From the NCBI GenBank assembly GCA_029449245.1, contig JANATF010000018.1:434001-498000 (forward strand): a stretch of 64,000 bases of DNA. The letters are read 5' to 3'. Positions within the stretch are counted from its first letter, which is position 1; the number at the start of each line of letters is the position of its first letter. Positions 33,950 to 44,400 of the stretch are shown in pieces. Position numbers and translations under genes: made by a program. The notes beneath the pieces were generated by a model that ran no database searches, was not told the origin of the DNA, and was given only the letters and a program-made list of their open reading frames with translations. This DNA is from Mortierella alpina (Eukaryota > Mortierellomycota > Mortierellomycetes > Mortierellales > Mortierellaceae).

Positions 33950-34600
33950 ATGCGTGCCATGCAGCTTCAGCCAGCTGCCGACACCACCAGAGCTACCGTC
34001 TTTGACATCCCATCCTTGCTCGACCTCAGAGTGCGACATCTCACCCCTCGCGATCTCTACAGATGCACCCTCATGAGCCATCACTCCACGATGTGTTCCA
34101 GCACTGCCTCCACACCATCATATCCATTCAACAGGAGGCAGCTCGCTACAAATTCACCTGCAGGGAGGCAGTGAACGTATTCTCTAGACATCTCTCCTGC
34201 GTCAAAGAATTATGCATCTAGTAGAGACTGGCAGTTTGCAGCGCACTATTCCTCAAGCCTTACGTTCGACATCCGTGCTTTTCAACACCTTGACTGTTCT
34301 CCGGTACCTTCCCGAGGCATACCATCCCCATCGATCCGCGAAGTTCTTGATCTGCGAACTATACTCATCCTCCACTCTGTCACTCCTGGAAGCAGGTCCC
34401 ACACTGTACTAGTACTGCCTGTTCAGGAGAACGAAGGCGTAACGCAGGCGGTAACTTTATGGATGGCGTTGTGGCATCTGCGGCAGTTGGAGCTGGCGGG
34501 GCTGAATGCGTTGGTGGGTGGGGATTTGGACAACACGGTCATAGGCCAATGGGCGCAGGTCGAGTGTGTGCTCTACTGCCACGAGAGCTGCCCTGGCTGA
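33950..34600 (+). pseudogene. Decayed copy of the F-box/LRR gene
   Basis: The 5' part reads RATVFDIPSLLDL and RHLTPRDLYRCTLMSHH, matching residues 9-45 of the gene at 25361. The match continues after a frameshift (TGCAGGGAGGCAGTGAACG, TTCTCTAGACATCTCTCCTG) and through the segment LRYLPEA. The 3' part (around GTAACGCAGGCGGTAACT to GGCCAATGG) matches the last 50 codons of that gene. The middle, about 800-900 bp, is missing. The copy is therefore truncated by internal deletion and carries frameshifts and stops. Confidence 0.8.
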
Positions 34601-34721
34601 TGTATGTCGATGTCTTGCCGCAGTCGTGACCAACCTTGGAGACCCGTGGGTCATGAATGTGTGCGAGGCACGCTCCTCAGCCCACACTCTCTACCAGCTT
34701 GCGCACAGTCGCTGTTTGGGG

Positions 34722-34729
34722 ATATAAAG
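34722..34729 (+). promoter_or_regulatory. TATA box of F-box-like gene 1
   Basis: ATATAAAG, 114 bp upstream of ATG 34843. Confidence 0.5.
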
Positions 34730-34842
34730 TTCGTGTTCCTCCTTTCGACTGTGCCTTCTGAGTCTCTCCTCCCGTCAGTCTGCCTCGCAGTTGGATGGAC
34801 TGCAACTGCAATCATCCATTGCGCACCATTTGCATTCCCACC

Positions 34843-36282
34843 ATGTCCACCATCGCCATCAGCAATGTTCTCGACAATCCACTAGTGCGTGCCCGTCTCG
34901 TGCAATTCATACCTGTCAGGGACGCGCTGTCGTGTATTCGAGTATGCAAAGCCTGGACGCAGTACTTTGCAGGGTCTGTATGGCACACCATCGACTTCAA
35001 GACTCACGAAGCTTTTCTCCTGCTGGACCCGACAACTGTCCAAAAGTATCGACACCACATCCAGGCTATTGAGAACATGTCACAACAGGTGCACCTGGAG
35101 GCGCTTGGGGAAGCCATCAACCTTAACCGGCTCGTAAACATTTCTGTACTTCTCAGCAAGGACGACACTTTGTTCAACACCCGCTGCCAAGAGCTCATTC
35201 GAAGCAACAAAGCCAGCCTGACCGCGTTGGAAGTGGAGGCTGAGTACAAGACAGAACCATGGTCGGTCGCGTTTCCGTTAGAGGTCTTTCTCCCAGACGC
35301 AACATCCAATTGGACCTCAAACCTCAAGAAACTGATGATTATGGGCTTTACAATGCCCCATACATCGTTGACCAGTATCCTGCGGTCGTGTCCAGCACTC
35401 ACATGCCTAGATCTTTGGGCCACAGTCATCAAGCCGAGCGAGGACGGGATCGAGGATAGATACCAGCACTTGGGACTCTTGTACTTTATTACGGACGCGG
35501 ATAATTTACTCGTCCAGAACCCTATACGAGGGCAGAGCAAATCCCTCCTGGTCCATTTTCCAAAACTGAGGACCATTTCGACCTATGGGTATGCCACCGA
35601 CACCTTCCCGATCACGCTGTTCTGGGATGAGATCAGGCGGTGGTGCCCGGAGCTCCGGAATTTGGAAACCAATTGCACGCCCGCGCCCTTGATTGCAAAG
35701 TTGTTGACACAGGCGTCGACAGTTCTGGAACGAGTGCATTTCGACTATGATGCAGCAGCGGCCGACATATTTCTTTCGCTTTTGGTTCACCGAAAGACGC
35801 TCATCAAGGTGTCTTCAGCCACCACCCGGACAGGGTTTTACGAAAGTGAGGCGGTGCTCGAGGTGAAGGACCCGTTGGAGGACGAGACATGGATGGTTCA
35901 GTGTATACCACAACAGTGTCAGCATCTTGAAGAATTGTTTCTTCCGGAACACGCCATGAACATGGATGAGGTGGAGAAGAAGGAATGGCGCTGTCTGGGT
36001 CTCAAGGATCTGCGGATACGTGTGCAAGGGATTGATACTGCAGAGGCGATTGACAGAGTGGTGGCGACTTGGAACCGCAGGAGACACGTCAAGTTGGGGA
36101 CTGATTTGGAATCGACGCCGGTGAATGCAGACAAGAGTGAGTCCGACGCAGCCGCGAAGGAGCGCGATCTAGTGATTAAGGAGAAGGCTGGGACGTCGCT
36201 TGAGGAGCGAGTTGTACGGCACCTGTTGAAGTTTGATAAGCTGAAATCCGTCTGGCTTGGCAAAGCGGTTCATCATCTATAG
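34843..36282 (+). CDS. F-box-like protein, tandem copy 1
   Basis: A 479-aa intronless protein. Start ATG 34843 (MSTIAISNVLDNPLV) was chosen over ATG 34795 because the two following paralogs begin at the equivalent point. Residues 1-50 are an F-box-like module (VRARLVQFIPVRDALSCIRVCKAW), followed by W.TIDFK and a long leucine-rich helical/LRR-like region (LTSILRSCPALTCLDLW, LRTISTYGY). The C-terminus is conserved (LEERVVRHLLKFDKLKSVWLGKAVHHL). It has the same architecture as the genes at 36799 and 38827 and lies head-to-tail with them, so the three arose by tandem duplication. It probably serves as an SCF substrate adaptor; the substrate is unknown. Confidence 0.8.
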   Translation: MSTIAISNVLDNPLVRARLVQFIPVRDALSCIRVCKAWTQYFAGSVWHTIDFKTHEAFLLLDPTTVQKYRHHIQAIENMSQQVHLEALGEAINLNRLVNISVLLSKDDTLFNTRCQELIRSNKASLTALEVEAEYKTEPWSVAFPLEVFLPDATSNWTSNLKKLMIMGFTMPHTSLTSILRSCPALTCLDLWATVIKPSEDGIEDRYQHLGLLYFITDADNLLVQNPIRGQSKSLLVHFPKLRTISTYGYATDTFPITLFWDEIRRWCPELRNLETNCTPAPLIAKLLTQASTVLERVHFDYDAAAADIFLSLLVHRKTLIKVSSATTRTGFYESEAVLEVKDPLEDETWMVQCIPQQCQHLEELFLPEHAMNMDEVEKKEWRCLGLKDLRIRVQGIDTAEAIDRVVATWNRRRHVKLGTDLESTPVNADKSESDAAAKERDLVIKEKAGTSLEERVVRHLLKFDKLKSVWLGKAVHHL

Positions 36283-36683
36283 ACAATTCATGCACTAAAG
36301 ACGACCATGGTGAAGAAATACCAACAAAGAAACGAATATATCTTTGAGCAATGAGCGATGGGGGTTTTTTAGGGCTCGGCTTTCGTGTCTCACAAAAAAA
36401 ATGAAGTGCTCTCACTCACTTAGCTAAGAAAAAGTGGTCCGTCCAAGGGCTTCTCGTGGAAAGTAGGGGCTATCGAGCAAGCAGCATGGTATATTTTAGG
36501 GCGTATGCGGTATTTTGAGGAACAAACGGATGTAGAGTACATTAGAGGTCAAAGAAAGAGTGCCTTCGTGACACAACAAGACCTCAGGGCGAAAAGATGT
36601 ACCGGTGCATTGGGAACAGTGTTGTCCGGTGCATATTTATGCGCTATTTTGCCCTCCTCGCTGTCCGTTCTTGCAAAAACGCC
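36283..36683. other. Spacer between tandem F-box genes
   Basis: Nothing is recognised apart from the promoter of the next gene. Confidence 0.4.
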
Positions 36684-36690
36684 TATATAA
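36684..36690 (+). promoter_or_regulatory. TATA box of F-box-like gene 2
   Basis: TATATAA, 109 bp upstream of ATG 36799. The spacing is the same as in the neighbouring copies. Confidence 0.55.
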
Positions 36691-36798
36691 CCCTTGTGTC
36701 CGTCAATCATTCTGTCCTTTTTTCATTCACCTCCTCTCTAATTTTTTCTTATTTACTTCGCCATTGGTGCCCTCAAGAAAGCGCTTCGCACTCGGGCC

Positions 36799-38271
36799 AT
36801 GTCATCCTCCACAACAAATCCACTCGCCCTGCCAGAGATTCGCTCGCTGGTGGGTCTATATCTCGGCAACAAGGATGCGCTGGCATGTTCTCAGGTGTGC
36901 AAGCACTGGGCCAAGGATTTTGTACGCCCCATCTGGCACACGATCGACTTTAACATCCACAAAGCCTTTCCCGAGCTGGACCCAAGTATCATCCAAAAGT
37001 ACAGCCATTACATCCTGGCTGTCAAAAACATTACACAGCCATGTCACCTTGAAGCTCTCAAAGCGATCAAGGATCATCAATTAAAGACCATCGGTGTGAT
37101 CATGCACAGGGACGAGCAGTTCGCCACAGACTGTTACAATCTCATCCGCCGACACTACACCACGCTTCGAGTAGCGAACATTGCGCTCAAACACACCCGA
37201 TACAGAACCTCTCAATCTTTTCAATTGGATGCTTTGCTTCCCGACACGAGCACCGTGCTCCCGATAGCGCCTTGGTCGAACCTGAAGGACCTCATGATCG
37301 AAAAATGTGTAATCTCCCGAGCAACGCTCTCGACGATTCTTCGGAGGTGTCCCGAGCTCCGGTTACTTGATCTTTGGAGCACTCAGGTGAGGCCTAACGA
37401 GGATGGATCTGTGGACGACTTTCAGCACCCAGGAGTGAAGGACTTTGTGTCGAAAATCAACGACTGTATCTTTACAGATCTGACGCTTCCTGAAAGGAGT
37501 CGTTCTTTGTTTATTCATTTCCCCAACCTCAAAACCTTTTCGACCTATGGAGGTTCCAGCGAACAGCTTCCTGTGCTGCAATTCAAGGAGGAGGTGAAGC
37601 GGTGGTGTCCACGACTAGATGCGCTCCAGACAAACAGATCGTCTTGGAAGCCCATGGTTCAGATGCTGGTCCATGGGTTTCGGTCGTTAGAGTATATTCG
37701 CTTTGCATCGGACAAGCTGACGCCGGATGTGGTTTTGGCCATGTTGCGGCATAAGGAGTCTCTCAAGTTTCTGACGGCGTTTACGCCGACGCAGTTGACA
37801 GTGGCAGAGTTTTTTGACCAGGCTCAGGTGCCACCAGTGGATGATAAGATTCCAGAGGCGAGGTGGATGACTCAGAGTTTGTTGAGGAAGTGTCACAAGC
37901 TGGAAGAGTTTTGGTTGCCAGAGTTGGCCATGTCGATGGAAGAGGTTGAAAAGATGGAATGGGGGTGTAAAGGCTTGAAGGATCTACGGATCAGGATCCA
38001 GGGGCTCGATACAGCAGAGAGCATTGACAGGGTAATTGGTTCACTAAAGGCTGGGAGGCGTGAACATAAGCAAAGAGGAGCAACCATTGATAACACGGAC
38101 CAAGAGAAGATTGCGATGGTGAATTCAGGACCAAATAGCACCGAGAGGGCCTCGGCTGTGGGTGAGCAAGAGTATAGACAGCTGGCATTGGAGGAGCGGG
38201 TGGTTCGGCACTTGCTCAAGTTTGAAAAAATGACAATTCTCTGGCTCGGTAGACCATTAACCCGACTATAA
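36799..38271 (+). CDS. F-box-like protein, tandem copy 2
   Basis: A 490-aa intronless protein from ATG 36799. The F-box-like N-terminus reads LPEIRSLVGLYLGNKDALAC and SQVCKHWAKDF, followed by IWHTIDF and a leucine-rich repeat-like body (LSTILRRCPELRLLDLWST, FPNLKTFSTYGG). The conserved segment MEEVEKMEWGCKGLKDLRIR and the C-terminal LLKFEKMTILWLGRPLTRL match copies 1 and 3. It is closer to copy 3 than to copy 1 at the N-terminus (DPSIIQKYSHYILAVKNI). A charged, variable linker at about residues 415-460 separates body and C-terminal helix. Probable SCF substrate receptor. Confidence 0.8.
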   Translation: MSSSTTNPLALPEIRSLVGLYLGNKDALACSQVCKHWAKDFVRPIWHTIDFNIHKAFPELDPSIIQKYSHYILAVKNITQPCHLEALKAIKDHQLKTIGVIMHRDEQFATDCYNLIRRHYTTLRVANIALKHTRYRTSQSFQLDALLPDTSTVLPIAPWSNLKDLMIEKCVISRATLSTILRRCPELRLLDLWSTQVRPNEDGSVDDFQHPGVKDFVSKINDCIFTDLTLPERSRSLFIHFPNLKTFSTYGGSSEQLPVLQFKEEVKRWCPRLDALQTNRSSWKPMVQMLVHGFRSLEYIRFASDKLTPDVVLAMLRHKESLKFLTAFTPTQLTVAEFFDQAQVPPVDDKIPEARWMTQSLLRKCHKLEEFWLPELAMSMEEVEKMEWGCKGLKDLRIRIQGLDTAESIDRVIGSLKAGRREHKQRGATIDNTDQEKIAMVNSGPNSTERASAVGEQEYRQLALEERVVRHLLKFEKMTILWLGRPLTRL

Positions 38272-38716
38272 TACAGCGTAAAGTCCGCTCATGCAGCAGC
38301 GCACGTTCAACCGAAGTGAAAGGAGATGGGCAATATGCCTAGTGGTTTGCTTCGGAGCACCGCCTCGCAGGTCCGCAGTTTGCATGCAGGATCATGCTGT
38401 GGGACTATGCACTTTGATGTGTGCCCGATGGCTTGATGGTGCGTCGGAGACGATACAGGGCTGGTGCGCACACGCAGTGTTCTTGTCTTTTGTAACGCGC
38501 CTTCGCCTTCCTTGACGAAACAAGTATAGGCCGCTTAATGCTGGCGAAAGACCTCGAGCCCTTGACCAGGCAATCGGTTCTCAATCCCTTTAGACATCCT
38601 TTGCACATGCGTATGAGGCATCAAAAGTCCAAAACTGCATTGATCCAACCCCTTCTTTTTTTTTGTTTATGCCAATCTCAGCATCTTCCATATCGTGGAT
38701 GCATAATACAGCAATC
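38272..38716. other. Spacer between tandem F-box genes
   Basis: No gene seen. Confidence 0.4.
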
Positions 38717-38724
38717 TATTTAAA
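38717..38724 (+). promoter_or_regulatory. TATA-like box of F-box-like gene 3
   Basis: TATTTAAA, 110 bp upstream of ATG 38827. Confidence 0.4.
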
Positions 38725-38826
38725 CATCTTTGTATCTGTCGCACTTCAACATACCTCTTTTTCTTTCATCTTTTCGCTGCGCCAGTTCGCAACCAGCACC
38801 GATACTTCCTTTTTACCTTTCGGATC

Positions 38827-40314
38827 ATGCCCTCATCCATGACCCATCCTCTTGACCTCTCCGAGATTCGCGTCCTTATTAGCCAGTACCTGCCCAAAAA
38901 GGATGCACTCGCTTGTACACAAGTCTCCAAGGACTGGGCCAAGGACTTTGCGCGCCCGATCTGGCACACGGTCGATTTCAAGGCGCACAAGACGTTTCTC
39001 GAGCTGGGTGCCGACACGATCAAAAAGTACAGCCATTACATCCTAGCCGTAAAGAATATTTCTCTACAATCCCACCTCGATGTTCTACAGGGCATTGACG
39101 CCCATCAGCTGCGTTGCATTGCTGCCACCATGAACAGAGACGCACAGTTCCACGAGGGTTGTTACGATCTTATCCGCAGAAACAACACGACCTTGACACG
39201 TATCAGCCTCAGCCTCGTGTTCAGCAAGTCCAAGACCTCATACACAGCTCCACTAGATGCTATCCTTCCGGATCCCACAACTCTCTGCAAGCCCTCCAAG
39301 TTGACACACTTGATCATCGAAAGTCACGTACTCTCACGCGCGTCTCTTTCAACACTACTTCGCGGTTGTCCCGCCCTCACGAGTTTGGATCTATGGAACA
39401 GCCAAGTGCGAGCGAACGAGGATGGGGCGCTGGACGAGTTCCGACATGAGGGTATCAGGCAGTTGGTCATCAAGGTTCAAGGACTCATCTTTGTGGAGCC
39501 TTCGTTGCCCGAGGAGCGACGTTCGTTGCTGATACACTTTCCGAAACTCAAAGTGTTGTCGACGTATGGATACCACCAGGACGCACTTCCGATTCTTGAA
39601 CTCAGGGACGAGATCCGACGGTGGTGTCCTCGGTTGACGAGTCTGTACACGAACAATTCGCCCTCACCTGTGGTGGTACAGATGCTTGTGCATGGGTTTG
39701 AGCGGTTGACGGTGCTACACTTTAGTTATGATGCCGTCTCGGCCGAGATCTTTCTGGCGTTGGAGACTCATCAGCGGACGTTGACATCAGTGACGGCGGC
39801 GGTGCCGTTTTCGGCGTTTTATGAGAGTCGAGAGGTGCCTGGGGTGGAGGAGGATGTGCTTGCGGATTCGGGGTGGATGGCACAGAGGGTGCCGCAGAGA
39901 TGTGACAAGCTGGAAGAATTTTGGTTGCCGCAGCATGCGATGGCAGTGGAGGATGTGGAGAGGCGGGAGTGGAGGTGTCGCGGGCTGAAGGATCTGCGTG
40001 TGCGGATTCGGGGACTGGATGTGGCAGAGCGGATTGAGGGGGTGATTGCGGCACTGAGGACGAGGATGAGGACGAAGCGGAGGCAGGGGGACCGAAAGAC
40101 GATGGAGATGAGTGCGAGCACGGACAATGAGGATCAGGATGCAGACAAGGGAGAAGGGGGCATCATCGGCAAGAAGCAACAGGTGGATGACGACGGTGGT
40201 CAAGAAAAGGAACACTTCGTGATGACGCCTCTGGAGGAACGCGTCGTGCAGCACCTGCTGCAGTTCGACAGGCTGAAGATCCTCTGGCTGGGCACATCGA
40301 TCCACCACCTGTAA
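38827..40314 (+). CDS. F-box-like protein, tandem copy 3
   Basis: A 495-aa intronless protein from ATG 38827. F-box-like residues 8-45 (LDLSEIRVLISQYLPKKDAL, TQVSKDWAKDF) are followed by the LRR-like body (LSTLLRGCPALTSLDLWNS, FPKLKVLSTYGY) and the shared C-terminal helix (LEERVVQHLLQFDRLKILWL). The linker at about 415-470 is strongly acidic and basic and differs from its neighbours. Codon use in the 3' half is markedly GC-rich (third-position G/C) compared with copy 1. Last member of the head-to-tail trio. Probable SCF substrate receptor. Confidence 0.8.
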   Translation: MPSSMTHPLDLSEIRVLISQYLPKKDALACTQVSKDWAKDFARPIWHTVDFKAHKTFLELGADTIKKYSHYILAVKNISLQSHLDVLQGIDAHQLRCIAATMNRDAQFHEGCYDLIRRNNTTLTRISLSLVFSKSKTSYTAPLDAILPDPTTLCKPSKLTHLIIESHVLSRASLSTLLRGCPALTSLDLWNSQVRANEDGALDEFRHEGIRQLVIKVQGLIFVEPSLPEERRSLLIHFPKLKVLSTYGYHQDALPILELRDEIRRWCPRLTSLYTNNSPSPVVVQMLVHGFERLTVLHFSYDAVSAEIFLALETHQRTLTSVTAAVPFSAFYESREVPGVEEDVLADSGWMAQRVPQRCDKLEEFWLPQHAMAVEDVERREWRCRGLKDLRVRIRGLDVAERIEGVIAALRTRMRTKRRQGDRKTMEMSASTDNEDQDADKGEGGIIGKKQQVDDDGGQEKEHFVMTPLEERVVQHLLQFDRLKILWLGTSIHHL

Positions 40315-41434
40315 GCCAGGCTGTCGCGGTACGCCGGACAAAGAAGACAACGAGACCACATCGGATTAGGAACCAGACCCCTGGGAACGGGACGCGGGTC
40401 GATGGCCGTGCTATCTGTGCCACTTCCCTGGAAGAGACGATGGAGTGGTTTGCACCCCTGGTTATTCATGCGATGCACTTGATGCGCGTGCATCGCATCG
40501 CATTGCACAAAGGCGAAGACGATGATATTCCCCTCCTCTTCTCTTTCTTTTCCGTCCCTTGTTTTCTGTTCTCTCTCACACCTCTCTTCCCTCCATCGAA
40601 ACACCACATTTGTCCTTGACCTTGTTCCTTTCATCAAGTTTCCTGCAAGTATAGTCTCCGCTCTTGCTCTTCTCTTTCTTTCTATTCCCAGCGACTTCCA
40701 TTAAAGAACAGTCGTCAGGTGCGTCCAAAAAATAGTACTCATTGAGAAGTGGCAAGAAAGGAAAAAAGACGAAAGCTCAACAGGTCCAGCTCCATGTATA
40801 TACAGATAGGCGGTTCTCTGTGTCCAAAGAGATTAATCAGACGGGTGGCCACCACGCCTATCCTCCCGCGAACTCTTGAGGTTTCCTGCCGAAAGCACCG
40901 AAGTTCGATTGAGTAGGTGTTGTTGAGAACGCTATGAGAGAAGGTGGCTGTCTGCGCTCTTAAGCAGCGAATACAATGCTAACCCAAGAACTCTTGCCAA
41001 CGTCGATATAGTCTATGAACTAGAAGGCTCTATTTACGCCTTCAGCGAGGCCTGTGTTCACCTCGATTCTCTACTTGAGCCATCTCGCAGGGACCGAGTT
41101 GTATACGGTACAAGGAACGCGTTATTTCCTTTGCTTCGCTGCAGGTACGACACTCGGATCACGTTTTAGTTGAGCCATATGCAGATGTGCAGGTCTTGAC
41201 TAAGCAATCGCTCCTTTTACTGCATCTCCATAGCCCTACTACCCACGGTCCTCGCTGGTGAGGATTTTCTTTGTACAGCTTTGTCGTCAACGTGGCTGCC
41301 TTCGTACCGCGAAAGGTAAGAGCACGTACAACGTCCTTCAGCGTATTGGCTTTATTCACTTAAGCGCCAGGACTAACCGTATTATATTTTTCGTACTGGA
41401 TACTGGATACTGGATACATTATCAAGACACCATC
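40315..41434 (+). promoter_or_regulatory. Upstream region of NACHT gene C with probable spliced leader
   Basis: No protein gene. 40500-40700 is CT-rich. 40860-41160 resembles the leader of NACHT gene A (see 3570-4600), including a TGCAG followed by GTACGACACTCGGA at about 41145. This suggests one or more 5' UTR introns. The frame open from 41258 has no ATG before 41435. Confidence 0.4.
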
Positions 41435-44400
41435 ATGACCAATCCAGCCAAAACTACAGCTGCCGGTAGTCCCCCAACGAAAACGTCAAAGCAACCAAGC
41501 GTGAAATCCAAAACTGTTTGCGACAAAACGCGCAGCTGTTGGAAAAAACTCTTTGGATCATCAAAATCTACGGATGCGGTCCAGATTCAAGATGGCAACG
41601 TCGCCGCCACAGAAGCCAGCAGCTCTAACACTAGAGCGCAGCCCGGGATAAATAGCCACGAGGCCCCAGCTTCCAGCATCGCGACTGAATACCGCACCAA
41701 CAATTCGAACTCCCCTCTCGAATATGCCAGGATCCTAGAAACTTGGACGCAGCCCATAATTAAAACGAGGAAAGCGCGCCTGGATATTTTCTCTGCGAAC
41801 GTGAGCAGACCATCCGCCGGGATCGAGGCGCCAGAAGTTGGTTCGTGCATCACCAGTACAACTCAACTTGCATGGTGTAGCAGCCTTCTTCCCAAGAACC
41901 AAACTATGTCCAGTGGCAAAGTCCACAAATGCGATCAAGATCAAGAAAAGGCTACCTTGGAGGATGTACCTACCGATGCAACGCATATCGGCTGGATTAA
42001 AGCCATTGAAAAGGACGTTGTCGAACAGGATCACATCCGCTGGCTGGGAAAATGTATGGTCGAGGAGTTTACAAAGGCTCCGGTTAAGGACTCTACTGTA
42101 ATAGCGGAGATCGTCCTCCTTGGACCTGTTCTTGACCGTGAGCAATACCGCAAGCTGCTCAATTGCTTCATCGCCGAGTTTGGGAAGGCCGCGATGCTCG
42201 ATGTCTATCTGCTTCAGGGCCTCATCCAACTAGTGCAATGTTCATCCGACGAATACCTTGTTGCAGATGATCTTATCACGATCTTGAACACTCTCAGAGA
42301 AAAGTTGCAGAACACTCACAAACAGTCGACCGAACATCGGTACCACCTCACGCTTGCACTATCGCGGCTCCTGAATGTTATGGCTGAACACAAGGTCCAA
42401 GATATGAAACGCGTTGAAGAACATGAAGTTCTAGCCAGGATCTTCTCTAGCCTGCGCAGCAGCTCAGACCCCTTCTTGATGTACCAAGCATCGTACGCTT
42501 TCCAGGCCCTTCAGTATGTCCCAGATGACGAGACCAAACAACAGGCAGCCCTACGACACACGGCGGGAGTGGTAAACAGTCTCATCAAGATCTCGAGCGT
42601 GATGAAAATGGATCTCAGTTCCGTGCTGGAAGGACTCAAAGACTTCCAAGAGGTCCTAAGCAGCACGTACGTCACTGTCAAGTCGGGCTATGAGGGTTTT
42701 TGCTTGCTCATGGAGAGCGGACGTGGGGTCTCTGACAGTCTTAAAGAAGGACTCGCAAATGGACACAGGCTTCCATGGTATCCAGCCCTTCGCGCAGCCG
42801 ATGGATTCGTTCAACGGGGAAAACTGGCAGATCTGAACCGATTGATTGTCGAGGCACCTTGCCGTCGGGATGCCTTGTTCCAGTGGGGTATCTGTCAGAT
42901 TCTAGGCGAGATTGCATTGGACGAAACCTGGGGGGCCACTTCACGTCAGCAGGCCACAGATCTTCTTGTGGATCTCTACAGGAACGATATGGAATGGACT
43001 CAGGACAAGAGCATCAAAGGCTGGATGGTGGCTGTTCTCATCCATCTCGGAAATACGTCCGATCCTGCCATCAAGGACCACGTCAAAAATCTTCTCGATG
43101 ACCTGAAAAATGACGGCTGCTCACTGACCTCGCACTCGTATCCGCTCAAGGCTCGCCTGCAGATTCCAACAGCATCACTTCTACTCGCTCGAGTCCTGGA
43201 AATTCCCAATCTCGAGTACGATCTCCACCAACTCAAACGTCGACTACTGCAAGAGCAGATATCGGCTGTTTACATTCCTCCTATGGCCAAAGCAAACCAG
43301 CATGCCCCAGACAGCGATGTATTTCCCTTGATGAAAAAGGTGAACGAGTTCTTGGCTAGCGAGCAGCAGGTGATGTTGATTCTGGGCGACTCTGGAGCTG
43401 GAAAATCAACCTTCAATCGACATCTGGAGCGCGAGCTCTGGGACCGTTATAAGAGCGGCGGAAAGGTTCCCTTACTCATCAACATGCCGGCTCTGAGCAG
43501 ACCGGAGACTGAGCTGATTGCAGAGCATCTGAGGATGCACAACTTTACAGACGTCCAGATCCAGGAGCTCAAGCGTCATCGCCAGCTCACCGTCATCTGT
43601 GATGGATACGACGAGAGCCAGCTTACCAGCAATCTTCACACCACCAATCAACTAAATCAAGCAGGACAATGGCGTGTCCAGCTAGTGGTGAGCTGCCGAA
43701 GCCAGTATCTCAGCCGAAAATACCATGACCTGTTTGTGCCTCGGGGCCGTGATCATTACAGCACTCCTGCTATCCACCTGTTTCAAGAGGCCGTCATTGC
43801 CCCCTTCTCGAGATCCCAGATCAAGAATTATGTCGACCAATACGTCCCGCCAGAACCACGGATATGGGTTACCAAGGATTATATGCACAATCTGACCACC
43901 ATACCGAACTTGATGGACCTGGTCACAAATCCTTTTCTTCTAATCATCTCGTTGGGAGCTCTACCGACTGTCGTCCAAAAAGAGAAGGATATCACGACCG
44001 TCCGAATCACCCGTGTCGCGCTTTATGACAGCTTTGTCGAACAATGGATTGGGGCCAACAAACGACGTCTGGAGAACCAAAGGTTGCAACATCATAGACA
44101 GAGAGCACATGCTGAATTGAAGGATGACTTTGAGCGGAGGGCGATCGAGTATCAAAAGAATCTTGCGGGAGCTATCTTTCGAGAACAAGAGGGCAGACCA
44201 GTTGTCGACTACACCCACAACCTCGACGAGTCCTCTTGGAAATCAAGGTACTTTGGTCCAGAGCCGGAATCAACACTCCTCAGAGAATGCAGTCTGCTGA
44301 AGCGTGTTGGCAACCAATACCGATTCATCCATCGATCTATTCTGGAGTATTTCTACTCTCGATTTGTTCTCGAGCCGAGCAGGAGTGACGATGGATCCAG

